Of a stretch of 25,899 nt of DNA, positions 1 through 9,426 are shown in pieces (within the stretch, counting starts at the first letter, position 1; every line of letters begins with the position of its first letter). The stretch covers positions 1 through 25,899 of the forward strand of contig JAYMTF010001148.1 in NCBI GenBank assembly GCA_036897485.1, read 5' to 3'. Position numbers and translations under genes: made by a program. A model generated the notes under the pieces. The model was not told the origin of the DNA. It made no database searches and was given only the letters and a program-made list of their open reading frames with translations. The stretch comes from Pelargonium nanum. Its lineage: Eukaryota; Streptophyta; Magnoliopsida; Geraniales; Geraniaceae.

Positions 1-803
1 CGATTGGACTAAAAAATAAAAATATGCAAGTCCAGGGTTCGAAAAGAGTGAAAACCCTAAATAAGGGTCAACTCTCAAATAAAAACAAGTCCAGGGGGTC
101 TCCAAATATTTTACCCTAAACTCAATCTCGACTTGAAAAACATATATAGTGTTTGGAGAATGAGATCATCAAGAACTTTACTATTTTTGTAAAGTTGCCC
201 ATGTCATGAGAGATTTACCTTTTTCCATTTCAATTTAAATATGTTTATGCTTCATTTTCATCTCTTTATTTATTTTAGTTAGTTGCATCTCAATATCTTA
301 TGTGTCAACTTATTAATTAATAGTGTTCATATTGTAACTTGCTTTTTTATCTTAAGAATTATTTATTTCACAAATAGAATAGATAACACTAATTCACTAT
401 TAGAAAGGTTTATAAAAGTATTACTTAGTGGAGAAGATCAATTAACACTAAATGGATAAGACCATAACTAATTAAAGAATAAAATATTTTTATGCATGTC
501 ACATTTTGGGCTTAAAGAAATGAATTAATGGAAGTGGGTTCCTTGGAAGTACTTGAATAATGTCAATTGCCATTGGTCAGCACTTTCAAGCTAAGCTAAT
601 CCTAAATATAATTATAATTAAATACATGATACACACTATAGAATCAGTCAACTACTAATTAAATTGTTGACCAACAATGTTAATATATACTATTATTTTA
701 TCTATGCTTCACACTTGGCAGTTCCTTTTTGCTGAATCAATGTTTGTGCAAGACAGTTATGCAATGGTCTATCTTGAATGGTCTAACTATATTAATATGG
801 TCA
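1..803. other. AT-rich intergenic DNA, no gene seen
   Basis: No supported coding region or RNA gene. The first 100 bases hold an imperfect duplication: a block ending caagtccaggg occurs near 28-38 and again near 87-97. The rest is AT-rich sequence without long open frames. Confidence 0.6.
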
Positions 804-811
804 AATTTTAC

Positions 812-1499
812 TAGGGATGGCAATTTCACCCGAACCCGATGGGGACCCGCATTCCCCGTCCCGATGGGGTCGGGGATGGGAAATTCTATTAGGGGAATGG
901 GGCGGGGATGGGGAGAAAATTTTCCCCGCTCTCCAAATGGGGACGGGGATGGGGAGACCATTCCCCGCCCCGCCCCCGATTTTCCCCGCTCTCGAATTTA
1001 CTCATTTAAATTATATGTAATAGTATATTATATATGTCAACGTATATATATTTCTTATTGCAAACATAATAATACGTAATATATTTAGTACTTATATAAA
1101 AAAATTATTTTATGTGAGGTATATATGCTCTTATACTTATATAGTTTCTATTTATTTTAAATGATTATGATTCATTACGTTATTTGTATGAACTACAAAA
1201 ACAAAAATTCATTTTTGTTATTATAATATGTTCTTGTGAAACTCTACTATAATTTCTCCATTTTTCATTATGTAGTGTGGTAAAAAATGATTGAATTGTA
1301 ATCTTTATATAATTTCAAATATTCAAAATTTTTGAAATTAACGGGGCCCCTGGGGGAATGGGGACCCGATGGTGGAAAGATGGGGACGGGGATTTTTACC
1401 CCGACGGGGAATGGGGCGGGGATGGGGGGATGAAAGAGAGATGGGGATGGGGGCGGGGAATGCGAAATCCGCCCCCGCCCCGCCCCGTTGCCATTCCTA
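812..1499. mobile_element. Non-autonomous hAT-type MITE with G-rich arms
   Basis: The left end reads tagggatggcaat. The reverse complement of the right end reads taggaatggcaac, giving 13-bp terminal inverted repeats with two mismatches. The element is flanked by a perfect 8-bp duplication, aattttac, at 804-811 and 1500-1507, which is the hAT signature. It is 688 bp long and has no transposase. Both arms (about 820-1000 and 1340-1490) are made of runs such as ggggatgggg and ccccgcccc, while the middle is AT-rich. The open frames crossing the arms are low-complexity products of these runs and are not genes. Confidence 0.9.
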
Positions 1500-1538
1500 A
1501 ATTTTACCATCCAGCTGGGTTTATATACTAGTGGGAAT

Positions 1539-1770
1539 TAGAGGTGTCAATTTGAGATTTGGCCTCGGATTTGTGTTTTTCAGGTTCACCTCGGGAATGC
1601 TATATGAACTTAAACTAAAGGAGTAAATGTTGTGAGTTGGGTTTCATGTGAAAAATGCGTGGGCTACGTGGATATGTCTAACACGATCAGAAAAAAAAAA
1701 TAATTAGATTCATTTTACGTGAGTCAAAGATGCAAAAGTAAGGATCAGGTTTTGAGTTGTCGTAACTCAA
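1539..1770. mobile_element. Degenerate hAT-like MITE, 232 bp
   Basis: The left end tagaggtgtcaattt matches the terminal repeat of the element at 4852-5083. The stretch is flanked by an exact 8-bp repeat, gtgggaat, at 1531-1538 and 1771-1778. The right end (1752-1770) is an inverted repeat, ttgagtt-gtcgt-aactcaa, and matches the expected terminal repeat only weakly. The boundary therefore rests mainly on the target duplication and on the length, which equals that of the 4852-5083 element. Confidence 0.5.
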
Positions 1771-1778
1771 GTGGGAAT

Positions 1779-2655
1779 GGATTCATATGATTTGGCAAAA
1801 AAATCAGGTTCTAGTCAAAATTATGAAGCCGTGTATTATATATATTTACTAAGTTTGTTTAAAATGTAAGACTCGCTTTCTAAACATTTAGAAACACTAT
1901 AGTACACTGATATCATTTCATTTGATCGAAATACTAATTATTCACACATATAAAGTAAAACCAATATACACATTTAGTTCACTTAACAACGTTCCCTCTT
2001 TTTGAGGTATAGTAGACACAATTCTAAAGTTGGAGTGACTCGATCTCTAAAATTAAAACAATCAATCAAGATACATTCCAAAGTGTTGAACATGGAAAGC
2101 CAATGACAATGAATAAAAGAGACACATCACAAGTTACAATCAATTAGAACATGTCACAGTTATTTTAATTCATTAATGCCAGAGTACCATGAAAATTAGG
2201 TTTTTGATATTTAAAAATTCAAATAGAAGAATTTAACTTATGACAGATGGAGTATGTAATTAATTTAATAGAATTGAGGTGTAATGTTATTGACATCATC
2301 AAATACGCACAAATTAGCATCATAAATTTTGATGTTCACATTTGGACAAACAAAAATAGTAATACTATATACTATATAGAAACATGAGCATGTTGAGAAT
2401 GTTATTATTTGGGGCAAAAGCGTGGACAAAGCGTAAAGGCCAAAATGGAGATAGAATCAGAATGGGTCCTAAAATTGAATACATAAATAGGAACCCAAGA
2501 AGGAAACAACAAACATCTCTATCCATTTATGAACCCTACAAACTTAATAAACTCATACAATACAGCTATGCTTTAACCAAGTTTGAATCCGACAATGGTA
2601 TTGGGATTGGCCCATCCTTTCTTTACACTTTTTAGCCACAAACCTAGACCCAGGG
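1779..2655. other. AT-rich intergenic DNA with a Stowaway-like end fragment
   Basis: No gene is supported. The bases gacagatggagta at 2242-2254 look like one decayed end of a Stowaway MITE; no convincing partner end was found. An open frame near 2384-2635 gives a low-complexity, unrecognised peptide and is not annotated. Confidence 0.4.
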
Positions 2656-2663
2656 AAGAGCTT

Positions 2664-2897
2664 TAGGGTCCCCATAATTTAAGGCCTCATTTTTTTTAAT
2701 TAAAAAATATTAAACTTTAAATATTAATTATATGTAATTTGAGAAGAAACATTGAACTTAATTCCAAAATAAATCTTTACTGTTTTATGTTATGTGTGTT
2801 GCACGTGCATTGCATGAAAATTATTATAATTAAAACAATATAAAAATTATTATTTTAGTTGTTAAGGCCTCACGCTAGAATCCTGCTTAATGCCCCC
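2664..2897. mobile_element. Possible hAT-related MITE abutting the ERF relic
   Basis: The stretch begins tagggtccccataattt and ends near ggcctcacgctagaatcctgcttaatgcccc. The 10-bp word taaggcctca occurs at both edges (2680-2689 and 2863-2872). This resembles common plant hAT-derived repeats rich in ggcctca, but the family match is from memory and no target duplication was found. The right edge lies about 20 bases before the first recognisable ERF codons. Confidence 0.35.
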
Positions 2898-2916
2898 ACA
2901 AATGTTGACACACACA

Positions 2917-3321
2917 TGGCAGAGGCCATGGGGGAAATAGGCGGCGGAGATTCGGGACCCGCAGAGGGCGGCGTGTGTGTGGCTCGGGACGTTCAACACG
3001 GCGGAGGAGGCCGCTCGGGCCTACGATAAAGCCACCATTGACTTCCGAGGGCCCTGAGCCAAGCTCAATTTCCCGTTCCCCAATAACTCGTTGACTGAAA
3101 CAGAGTACTCCGACGAGAAGGTAGAGAAACAAGGGAGCAATGGAATTGGAAATGCAAATTCTAGGAATTGCAATTCCTCGGCGATGGATTTGGGAATTGG
3201 GAAGAAAAATGATTTTTGGAAATTGGGCGGAGACGATGAGATTCACCAATGGACGATGATGATGGACTTTGCCACCGGCGACTCGTTGGATTCCGCTACC
3301 AAAAAATCCCATAGTTATTAG
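2917..3321 (+). pseudogene. AP2/ERF transcription factor pseudogene, two in-frame stops
   Basis: One frame starting at 2917 encodes most of an AP2/ERF DNA-binding domain. It starts at QRPWGK, then has [30 protein letters not shown] and AKLNFPF, followed by an acidic tail ending in a normal stop at 3319-3321. AP2/ERF proteins bind GCC-box or DRE sites in plant promoters. Two stops break the frame: TAG at 2938-2940, where the family has the Trp of GKWAAEIRD, and TGA at 3055-3057, where it has the Arg of GPRAKLNF. A third change makes the usual Arg before VWLG a Cys (TGT for CGT). The start of the domain (the YRGV part) and any N-terminus are missing. A short product from the Met at 3091 would have no DNA-binding domain. 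The subfamily is uncertain; group X is a guess from the wording of the domain. Confidence 0.85.
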
Positions 3322-4563
3322 AAATTGTTCATAGCACTGTAATTTTCTATCTCCGAGAATTTTTTTAGCAATTATCAGAGAGATTAATTGTAATTTTTAT
3401 GTTTTTTTTTTAACTTTAACTTTGTATTAATCAAATCTATGAAATTGAATTTGATCCAAATTTATGAAATTGAATTAATCGGATAATGTAAATAAACCTA
3501 AAATTAAAAATATTTAATTTATGCATGTCAGCGGGTGGCCCAACCAAAATTGAGAAGCCGAAAAAGAAATGGTTCGTACGATACTAAATATGGGAATAGT
3601 AAAAAGCTTGTGCGAGGAAGTTGCAAGTGGGAAATAGACCTCACAAAATCCAAACAATGTAAACCACATGTTCCAATAGTTATTAATATCTCAATTACTT
3701 GAGCATGTTAATTCCTATCATGTGAACTAATTTCTAAAACAATCTTGTTTTTGTACCCAAAAAAAAAAACATTCTTGTTTGAGTTGACATGTTTCTCATA
3801 ATATTCAAATCTTAATGCATCACAAACACAATATGCAAACACATTTGAATTTGAATTTTAATTTTCATATATGAATAATAAATTTGACCATTTAAATCTA
3901 GATTCGAATTCACCTACATTCAATTTGACTTAAAACCAATTTGTTCTTAGAATCGGGCCGGATCAGGCAAATCGCCACGACTCCGATCATTTTACCCTAA
4001 AAACTTGAACCATGACCTGACCCAGCTTGGCATGACAAAAAAATCCAATCTAAATTCATTTGGGATCGGATTTGAATTACTCTTTATCAATCTGCACCCA
4101 ACTTATTGAACTAAATGATCATGTTTTTATATAAATTATCCAGATTAGGGTAGTGTTAGTGAATAGTGAAGAAGCAACAAAATTCAGAGAACTGATACAT
4201 GTGTCTGAGAATGGTTTATGTACATTATTTATAGAACTATATAAATATCCTGCCAGGGAAGTTATTTTTTCCCCAGCTATTGACTTCTCCATGTAAAAGA
4301 AAAAGACTTCTCAGAAGAAGGTCTAATTTGAGAACAAATATACATGTATTTTCCTATTATTTATACACCACAAAATTAAGAAAGAAAGAGATGTATAGTT
4401 GATGTCCTATATTTTTAATCTACCGCCCCAATAAAAAGCCAAACAAAATTTAGAATTAGAACTGAAATATATCGGTAGAGGAGACGAACCTACAAGTCAG
4501 TGCAATATTCCCAGTGCTATCAACATCAACAAAAACCGAAGAGCCTCGAGTGAATCACTCCAT
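3322..4563. other. Intergenic DNA downstream of the ceramide synthase
   Basis: No gene is supported. Around 3950-4100 there is text typical of the decayed cgggtcggat-type MITEs seen elsewhere in the window (atcgggccggatcagg, gacctgacccagc, gggatcggatttg), but no clear ends. The 3' UTR of the ceramide synthase should lie just below 4564; no canonical AATAAA signal was identified. Confidence 0.45.
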
Positions 4564-7500
4564 CTAATCTTCGTCTTCTGAATCTGCATCCATATACAGA
4601 CAATAACTCCTAATAAAACATAATAAAATGTGCTGGATACCACCTCTCACTTTGATTCTTAGGCACATATCGCAAATATAATCAAGTATTTGGCATTCCT
4701 CACACAAGTGATACATAACATGGGAAAGTATAGGGACATAAATTTTAATCAATTTATTACTCTCTCCATCCCAAAATAAGTGTCCTTCTTAAAGAGAAGT
4801 TAGCTAGTGTTCTATATCTCATTTTCTATCCACATGCACATGTGTTGTAACTAGAGCCGACAATTTAGACCCAAGCCCGCAGGCACTCAAAATCTGATCC
4901 GACCAACTTTTGGGTTAGGACAAAATTATCTTGTAAATTTTGGGTCAGATAAATCTGCACGATTGAACACATTGTATGTATAAAAAGTGAAAACCCGATC
5001 CGCGTCCAAAACCTAAATGGACCCGAAGCCCTCTCGGGTTGGTTTCAGGTTAGGCTTTATCAACCCGAAAATTGACACCTCTAGTTGTACCAAACTTAAG
5101 GGATACTAACTAACTTATTATAGGGACGCTATTGCTGATTCATGCATAACTAACTTCCTAAAAAGAAAACAAGACACTTATTTTGAGACCAAAATGCAAG
5201 TGAAATAGGACAATTATTTTGGGACGGAGGGAGTATTAGATATCGAAGAACAAGAACAGAGATCAGATGGTGAGACACTAATCAGTGACTTACCAGATCT
5301 TACATCTTCTCCAACTTTTCCTCTATTTTGTAGCTGTTTCGTGATCATTGAACATATGAGAACCCACCAGTATATATGGAACACAAGTAGCGTTAGTAGC
5401 ATCGTATTGAAAACAAAGTACAGTAACGTGTGGTAGCCCTGTCTTAGATCCAAAAACTCGCAGAGATCATAGCTGCAAGATGCAGACCATAAAAACATTA
5501 GCAAAAGGAGTCACCAATACAGTCAAATTGAATGTAACCGAATAAGGACTAACCTTGTGGCTTTTATGATCCAAAAGGGAAAGAATAATAGCCTCAGTAT
5601 GAGCCATGAGATGGCAAATAATCCAAAACACAGACTTGCTCCAAGCTCCCTCTCTGAATATTTAAAAACTTTAGCTGCTTCCAGAAACACATCACATGCA
5701 TCATGCAGAGCAAGGATAACTGATCCAACCCGGAAAAACCTGCAAGGTGATACATAGCTTGTCAAATAAAATGTCCATCTAAAACATTTTCACTTAAACC
5801 TACTCTCACACAAAGAGAACCTCTATGATTAAAATGAAAAGCAAAGGTTCAGTGATCTTATAAAAACAATTCAAGATACTAATTCTGATGGATACTGCAT
5901 TGCTGATTGACCGAAAGATACTAGTATCTAAGAAAATCAATGTTGCAATACTGATATCCAAAAAAACTATGCTAATGTATATTCTAAACCCATCAATGAT
6001 AAAATAAAATAGATTATAATGATAAAAGAAAAGAATACTCAGTAACATATGTGACATGATTATAATCTAAGACTGCTAATTTTGTGTAATGACAGGGATA
6101 GGTAAATACTACCTTGTAATGTATGAATACCCAATTAGGAGAACCGTAATTACATGATGGGACAACATGACAAAAAAATCTTTCCTTCGAGTCTCCCATG
6201 TAAAGAGGGCTAAAATGCCGTAGATGTAGAACCCACATTGGCACATGTAGACCATGTACAAGGGAAGCCTGACATGAAAAAAATATGGTCAATTATGAGA
6301 ACTGTGAAGTGCCACAAACTCATTTAAACTATGGATTCAAACTTTTACGAGCCATAGAAAAGTGTGGTCCTATGCACGATGCTCCCTAGTCCCTCCAATG
6401 TGGAGTATGGGGAGGGCCATTCAAGTACACAATCTCACCCTTTTACAGAGAAGTTATTTCCCTAACTCGAGCTTGTGCAATCAAGGTCACAAGGTACCTC
6501 TCAGTATTGTGCCAAGACTCATCCTTGATTCAAATTATTTACATTAATTGCTCAATAAACCAGTACGTTTAATTTAACTACCCAGTGGTCAGATCAAAAA
6601 TTTATTCACATGATTTACTTACGTCAACTCTTGATTTGGCCAGCCTTTAAAATACCCTTTATTATCTCTGAACCATGGCTCGTGGTACAAAATGTAGACA
6701 ATACATGTTTCAACAGTTGTATAGTATACAAACTTCCACATAGACTCAGAACATTTTGCGATCTTAGCCCGTGTTGGCTCGTTCATCTTCAACGTAGCAG
6801 CGCCATTTCTCAACAGCACAATGGACAGCCTCTAAAAGGATGTAACGATCAATCAAAAAAGAAAGATGAATGACAATATAATGGTACAGTTTCATTATTT
6901 TTTCTTTGCAAGAAAATAAACAAAAGCACAGATGGAAACAAAATATGATACTTGAATAAGCAGAAAAATATATGAAGTAATCACACTAAGATAAGGGAGG
7001 AAGATTCCAAGCAAAATAACTTGAAAAATTAATTCAAGATTTCAAGTTGTCGACAAAGAAAGTGTTCCTTCATAACAATGTCATCATTCACATCTTTAGA
7101 TTTTATGCTGCTAAAGTGAGTTTCAAATGCCAAGTCTCAATAGTTGAAAGAAGCTTCAAATTTTCAATGAAACATGATACTGACATGATCCAATTCTATA
7201 GTTGAAAGCATGCATACAAAATAGTATACATATCATTCTCAAATGGATCAAAAAATGTTATGAAGCAGACAAAAAAAATTCTATCAGAATAGTGGTAAGG
7301 TAAACATCCTCTTCTTCCTCCTTGTAACATAAATGCTCCTACGTACTTTTGCCTCTCCAAAGATCTTTTGACAATACCATTTCCATTACTCTTTCTTTCA
7401 AGACCATATGACATAATGACAAGAAACTCAATAACGAGGTACTGTAGCACGTGATGAGCTTTCACAGTTGTTGCCAATTAAAACTCATACTATTCCAATG

Positions 7501-8540
7501 CTATCTCCTTATTCGAAGGACCCACAAATATAATCACAGACCCTAAATCCATTTCCAATTTCATAACATTGCATTGGACAATATGTGATTCCAATAATAT
7601 CACGGTTGCAGGTCTATAGATAGCTATTTGCTAACACATTGTATGTTGCACAAAAGACTATGACCAACTCCTTCTGTCAGTCATGCAGATAACAGGCTTC
7701 ATTTCAGAACAACCTATAATCTCCTTGGATCTCCTACTTGTATTTGAGAAGAAACTATGATAGAAAATAGTTTGTTGTACTATACCAAGCCATTTCAAAA
7801 AACGTGGTAAGAAATGCAACTGACAACAGACACACTCTTCTTCTCCTCATGTTGGACATGGTACAATCAAATTGATAATAACCAGACACATCCTGAAATA
7901 CTTCCGATGTTGCGAGCCATATCATATGGAGACCAGTAAATACATCCCTAACCGTAACTGGAGCACTAAGAACAAACAACGCTCAATTCCTTAACCTTCT
8001 TTTGCTTCCCTCTCCCCTCGCCTTAACCTGTTGCTTCTCGGCTGGTTTTTAGCACCTACGAGCTGAGAAATCCTATAGTTTAATTCAAGTAACTGAACAA
8101 TGCTGGACTATCATTTCACGACAATAACCATCGTCCAGAGAACACGGTAATGTGCATAATATGTAAATTTTAGCACATACAGGCACCTGAACAAAATTTT
8201 CAGCTTCCATTTCCAGTAAGCAAACCAAACAACACTCATATTTCTAGAACTCTAAAAAAATCATCTATCTTAACACAGCATTGCAATATTACACAGTTGA
8301 TTTTGAACATTCTGGAGACTGAATTACCAAAACAGAAGTGACAAGCAAAACGCATAGATAAAGAATATAAAGTAGACGAAAATATATACGTAATTGCACG
8401 GAGAGAGAAAAATTCCATACTTGAAAGATGAATTTGTCCAGAATGAACCTCACGGCGACGAAGCCGAAAGCGAAGTAGACGGCGACGAGTAAATGCCAGG
8501 CGGCCGGGACGCGAGTATCGGTCCAGGAATCGAAATCCAT
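4564..8540 (-). CDS. LAG1/LOH-type ceramide synthase (TLC domain), 6 exons, 289 aa
   Basis: Joins a fatty acyl-CoA to a sphingoid base to make (dihydro)ceramide in the ER membrane. Exons on the minus strand: 8540-8421, 6831-6623, 6268-6113, 5739-5554, 5472-5294, 4583-4564. All introns are GT-AG and together the exons give 870 nt. Visible parts: an N-terminal hydrophobic helix (about residues 17-36), RAKIAKCSESMWK (about 61-73), YHEPWFRDNKGYF (about 89-101) and GWPNQEL (103-109). The Lag1 motif follows with His147-His148 in MLSHHVIT and Asp175/Asp178 in LALHDACDVF, the positions held to be catalytic in this family. Next come a late helix, LLVFHIYWW, and an acidic tail, RSDSEDED, typical of plant LOH proteins. 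The closest remembered relative is Arabidopsis LOH2 (296 aa). The Met at 8540 was chosen by family length; an in-frame ATG 7 codons upstream (8561) is possible. The last exon carries only five full codons plus the stop. Confidence 0.95.
4760..5233. mobile_element. Stowaway-type MITE in the last intron of the ceramide synthase
   Basis: The left end reads ctctctccatcccaaaataa and the reverse complement of the right end reads ctccctccgtcccaaaataa, the classic Stowaway (Tc1/mariner) terminal repeat. TA dinucleotides flank it at 4758-4759 and 5234-5235. It is 474 bp as it stands, and about 234 bp once the nested element and one target copy are removed, a normal Stowaway size. It lies within intron 5 (4584-5293). 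Confidence 0.88.
4852..5083. mobile_element. hAT-like MITE nested inside the Stowaway element
   Basis: The ends are tagagccgacaattt and, in reverse complement, tagaggtgtcaattt. An 8-bp duplication with one mismatch flanks it: gttgtaac at 4844-4851 and gttgtacc at 5084-5091. It is 232 bp, has no coding capacity, and its interior is full of gggtcgg/cccgacc-like words. Because it splits a Stowaway element it arrived later than its host. Confidence 0.82.
6345..6527 (-). mobile_element. Au-like SINE in intron 2 of the ceramide synthase
   Basis: Read on the minus strand, it starts near 6527 with a box-A-like gtcttggcacaatactgag. It continues with accttgtgacctt and a decayed box-B region (caagctcgagtta), then ggaaataacttctctgtaaaagggt and ggccctccccatactcc. 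This order matches the tRNA-derived Au SINE family as remembered. Short direct repeats, gattcaaa, at 6334-6341 and 6527-6534 may be the target duplication. Box B has diverged, so the copy is probably old and inactive. It lies in the same orientation as the host gene. The boundaries are good to about 10 bases. Confidence 0.7.
6832..8420 (-). other. Long first intron of the ceramide synthase, no insertion recognised
   Basis: This 1589-bp intron makes up about 40 percent of the gene. It starts GTATGG after codon 40 and ends TTTTAG. No mobile element, nested gene or RNA gene was recognised. The open frames inside it are unrelated to the host protein and show no family resemblance. Confidence 0.7.
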
Positions 8541-8811
8541 TGAAACGAAGAATTGACGCATCAATGAATAACGGATCAAAAGCAGAAGGATCAGGAAAGG
8601 TCGATTTCCAAATCCAGAATCGCGCACGGAGCTTCTTCTCCCATTGGTGCCGCGCAAGATCTGCTTTACAGATAATGGGAAATGAAGAAGAAGCGGAGAG
8701 AGAGATTTTTGTGTTGCGTGTGAATAAATGGTTTGGTGGTGTTTTTTTTTGTTTCTGGTGCATTCAGGTGGTGCCCAAATTGTATTTGTGGGTCCACCCG
8801 CTTCTCTTTTT

Positions 8812-8822
8812 GTACACGTGGC
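8812..8822. promoter_or_regulatory. G-box / ABRE upstream of the ceramide synthase
   Basis: The bases acacgtggc at 8814-8822 contain a CACGTG G-box and the ACGTGGC form of the ABA-responsive element bound by bZIP factors. It lies about 275 bases upstream of the start codon, beyond a CT-rich stretch (minus strand, about 8680-8710) that looks like the 5' UTR. The motif is seen; its use is inferred. Confidence 0.5.
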
Positions 8823-8937
8823 AGCGCGCCGAACAATTGGGGTCCACTGAAGGGCGAGTAAATGATTTTGAGGACCGTTTTGTTTGTAAATCTGAATTTC
8901 AGCCCAAAATTCCTCCAAAATATATTGGATTGGACTC

Positions 8938-8944
8938 TATAAAA
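8938..8944 (+). promoter_or_regulatory. TATA box facing away from the ceramide synthase
   Basis: TATAAAA on the plus strand is followed by a CT-rich stretch (ctttctctctcgc, 8958-8970) like a plant transcription start region. It would drive a transcript running right, opposite to the ceramide synthase, into the unassigned 9000-11300 region. No known gene is attached to it. Confidence 0.4.
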
Positions 8945-9426
8945 CTATGAGTGCTGTCTTTCTCTCTCGCTATTGATTTTTGTTTGTACATTTTGATTAA
9001 GTGTTGATTGCTAATGAACTTGTGGGGGCGGAGGGCCTGTTCAAATCCATTTTCTTCATATATTAGCTGAGACTCTATGTCGTGAATTAACACTCGTACC
9101 TGTGCTAATGAATTTGCGGGCTCAGAGTGCACGCTGGAAACCCTTTTATTTGTGTTTTGGCTGACTCGCTGCTATCTTTTCCAAATTGTTCTCTTGTGTT
9201 GATTAGGTCAAGCTGGGTTTGGGGATTTGGGGTTACTGAATTTAAGACTGAATCCGAACGAAATGTTGAGTTATTTGCAACTGAGCTAGCACATAGAGCT
9301 ATACATTTGTTTGGGTATTTTAATTTTTGCTGTTTCAAGAGCATGATATTGGGGATCATGATCATCCAATCTCTATTTTCGTCTGTTGAATTAGTTTAGG
9401 TACGTAAATGTTAGGTACATATGCAG

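Noticed and set aside
28-50. gggttcgaa, resembling a tRNA box B
   Set aside because: No box A at the right distance and no cloverleaf could be drawn.
113-120. accctaaa, telomere-like unit
   Set aside because: A single copy; not an interstitial telomere array.
729-1079. Open frames on both strands across the G-rich MITE arm
   Set aside because: They are low-complexity products (Gly, Pro, Arg, Asp) of ggggatgggg runs inside a bounded MITE; not genes.
8541-8918. Upstream in-frame extension of the ceramide synthase on the minus strand
   Set aside because: The frame stays open, but the extension has no family resemblance, runs through the CT-rich leader and the G-box, and would make the protein far longer than its relatives.
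8540-8950. 136-codon plus-strand open frame
   Set aside because: It is the antisense of the ceramide synthase leader and promoter, with no protein-like features.
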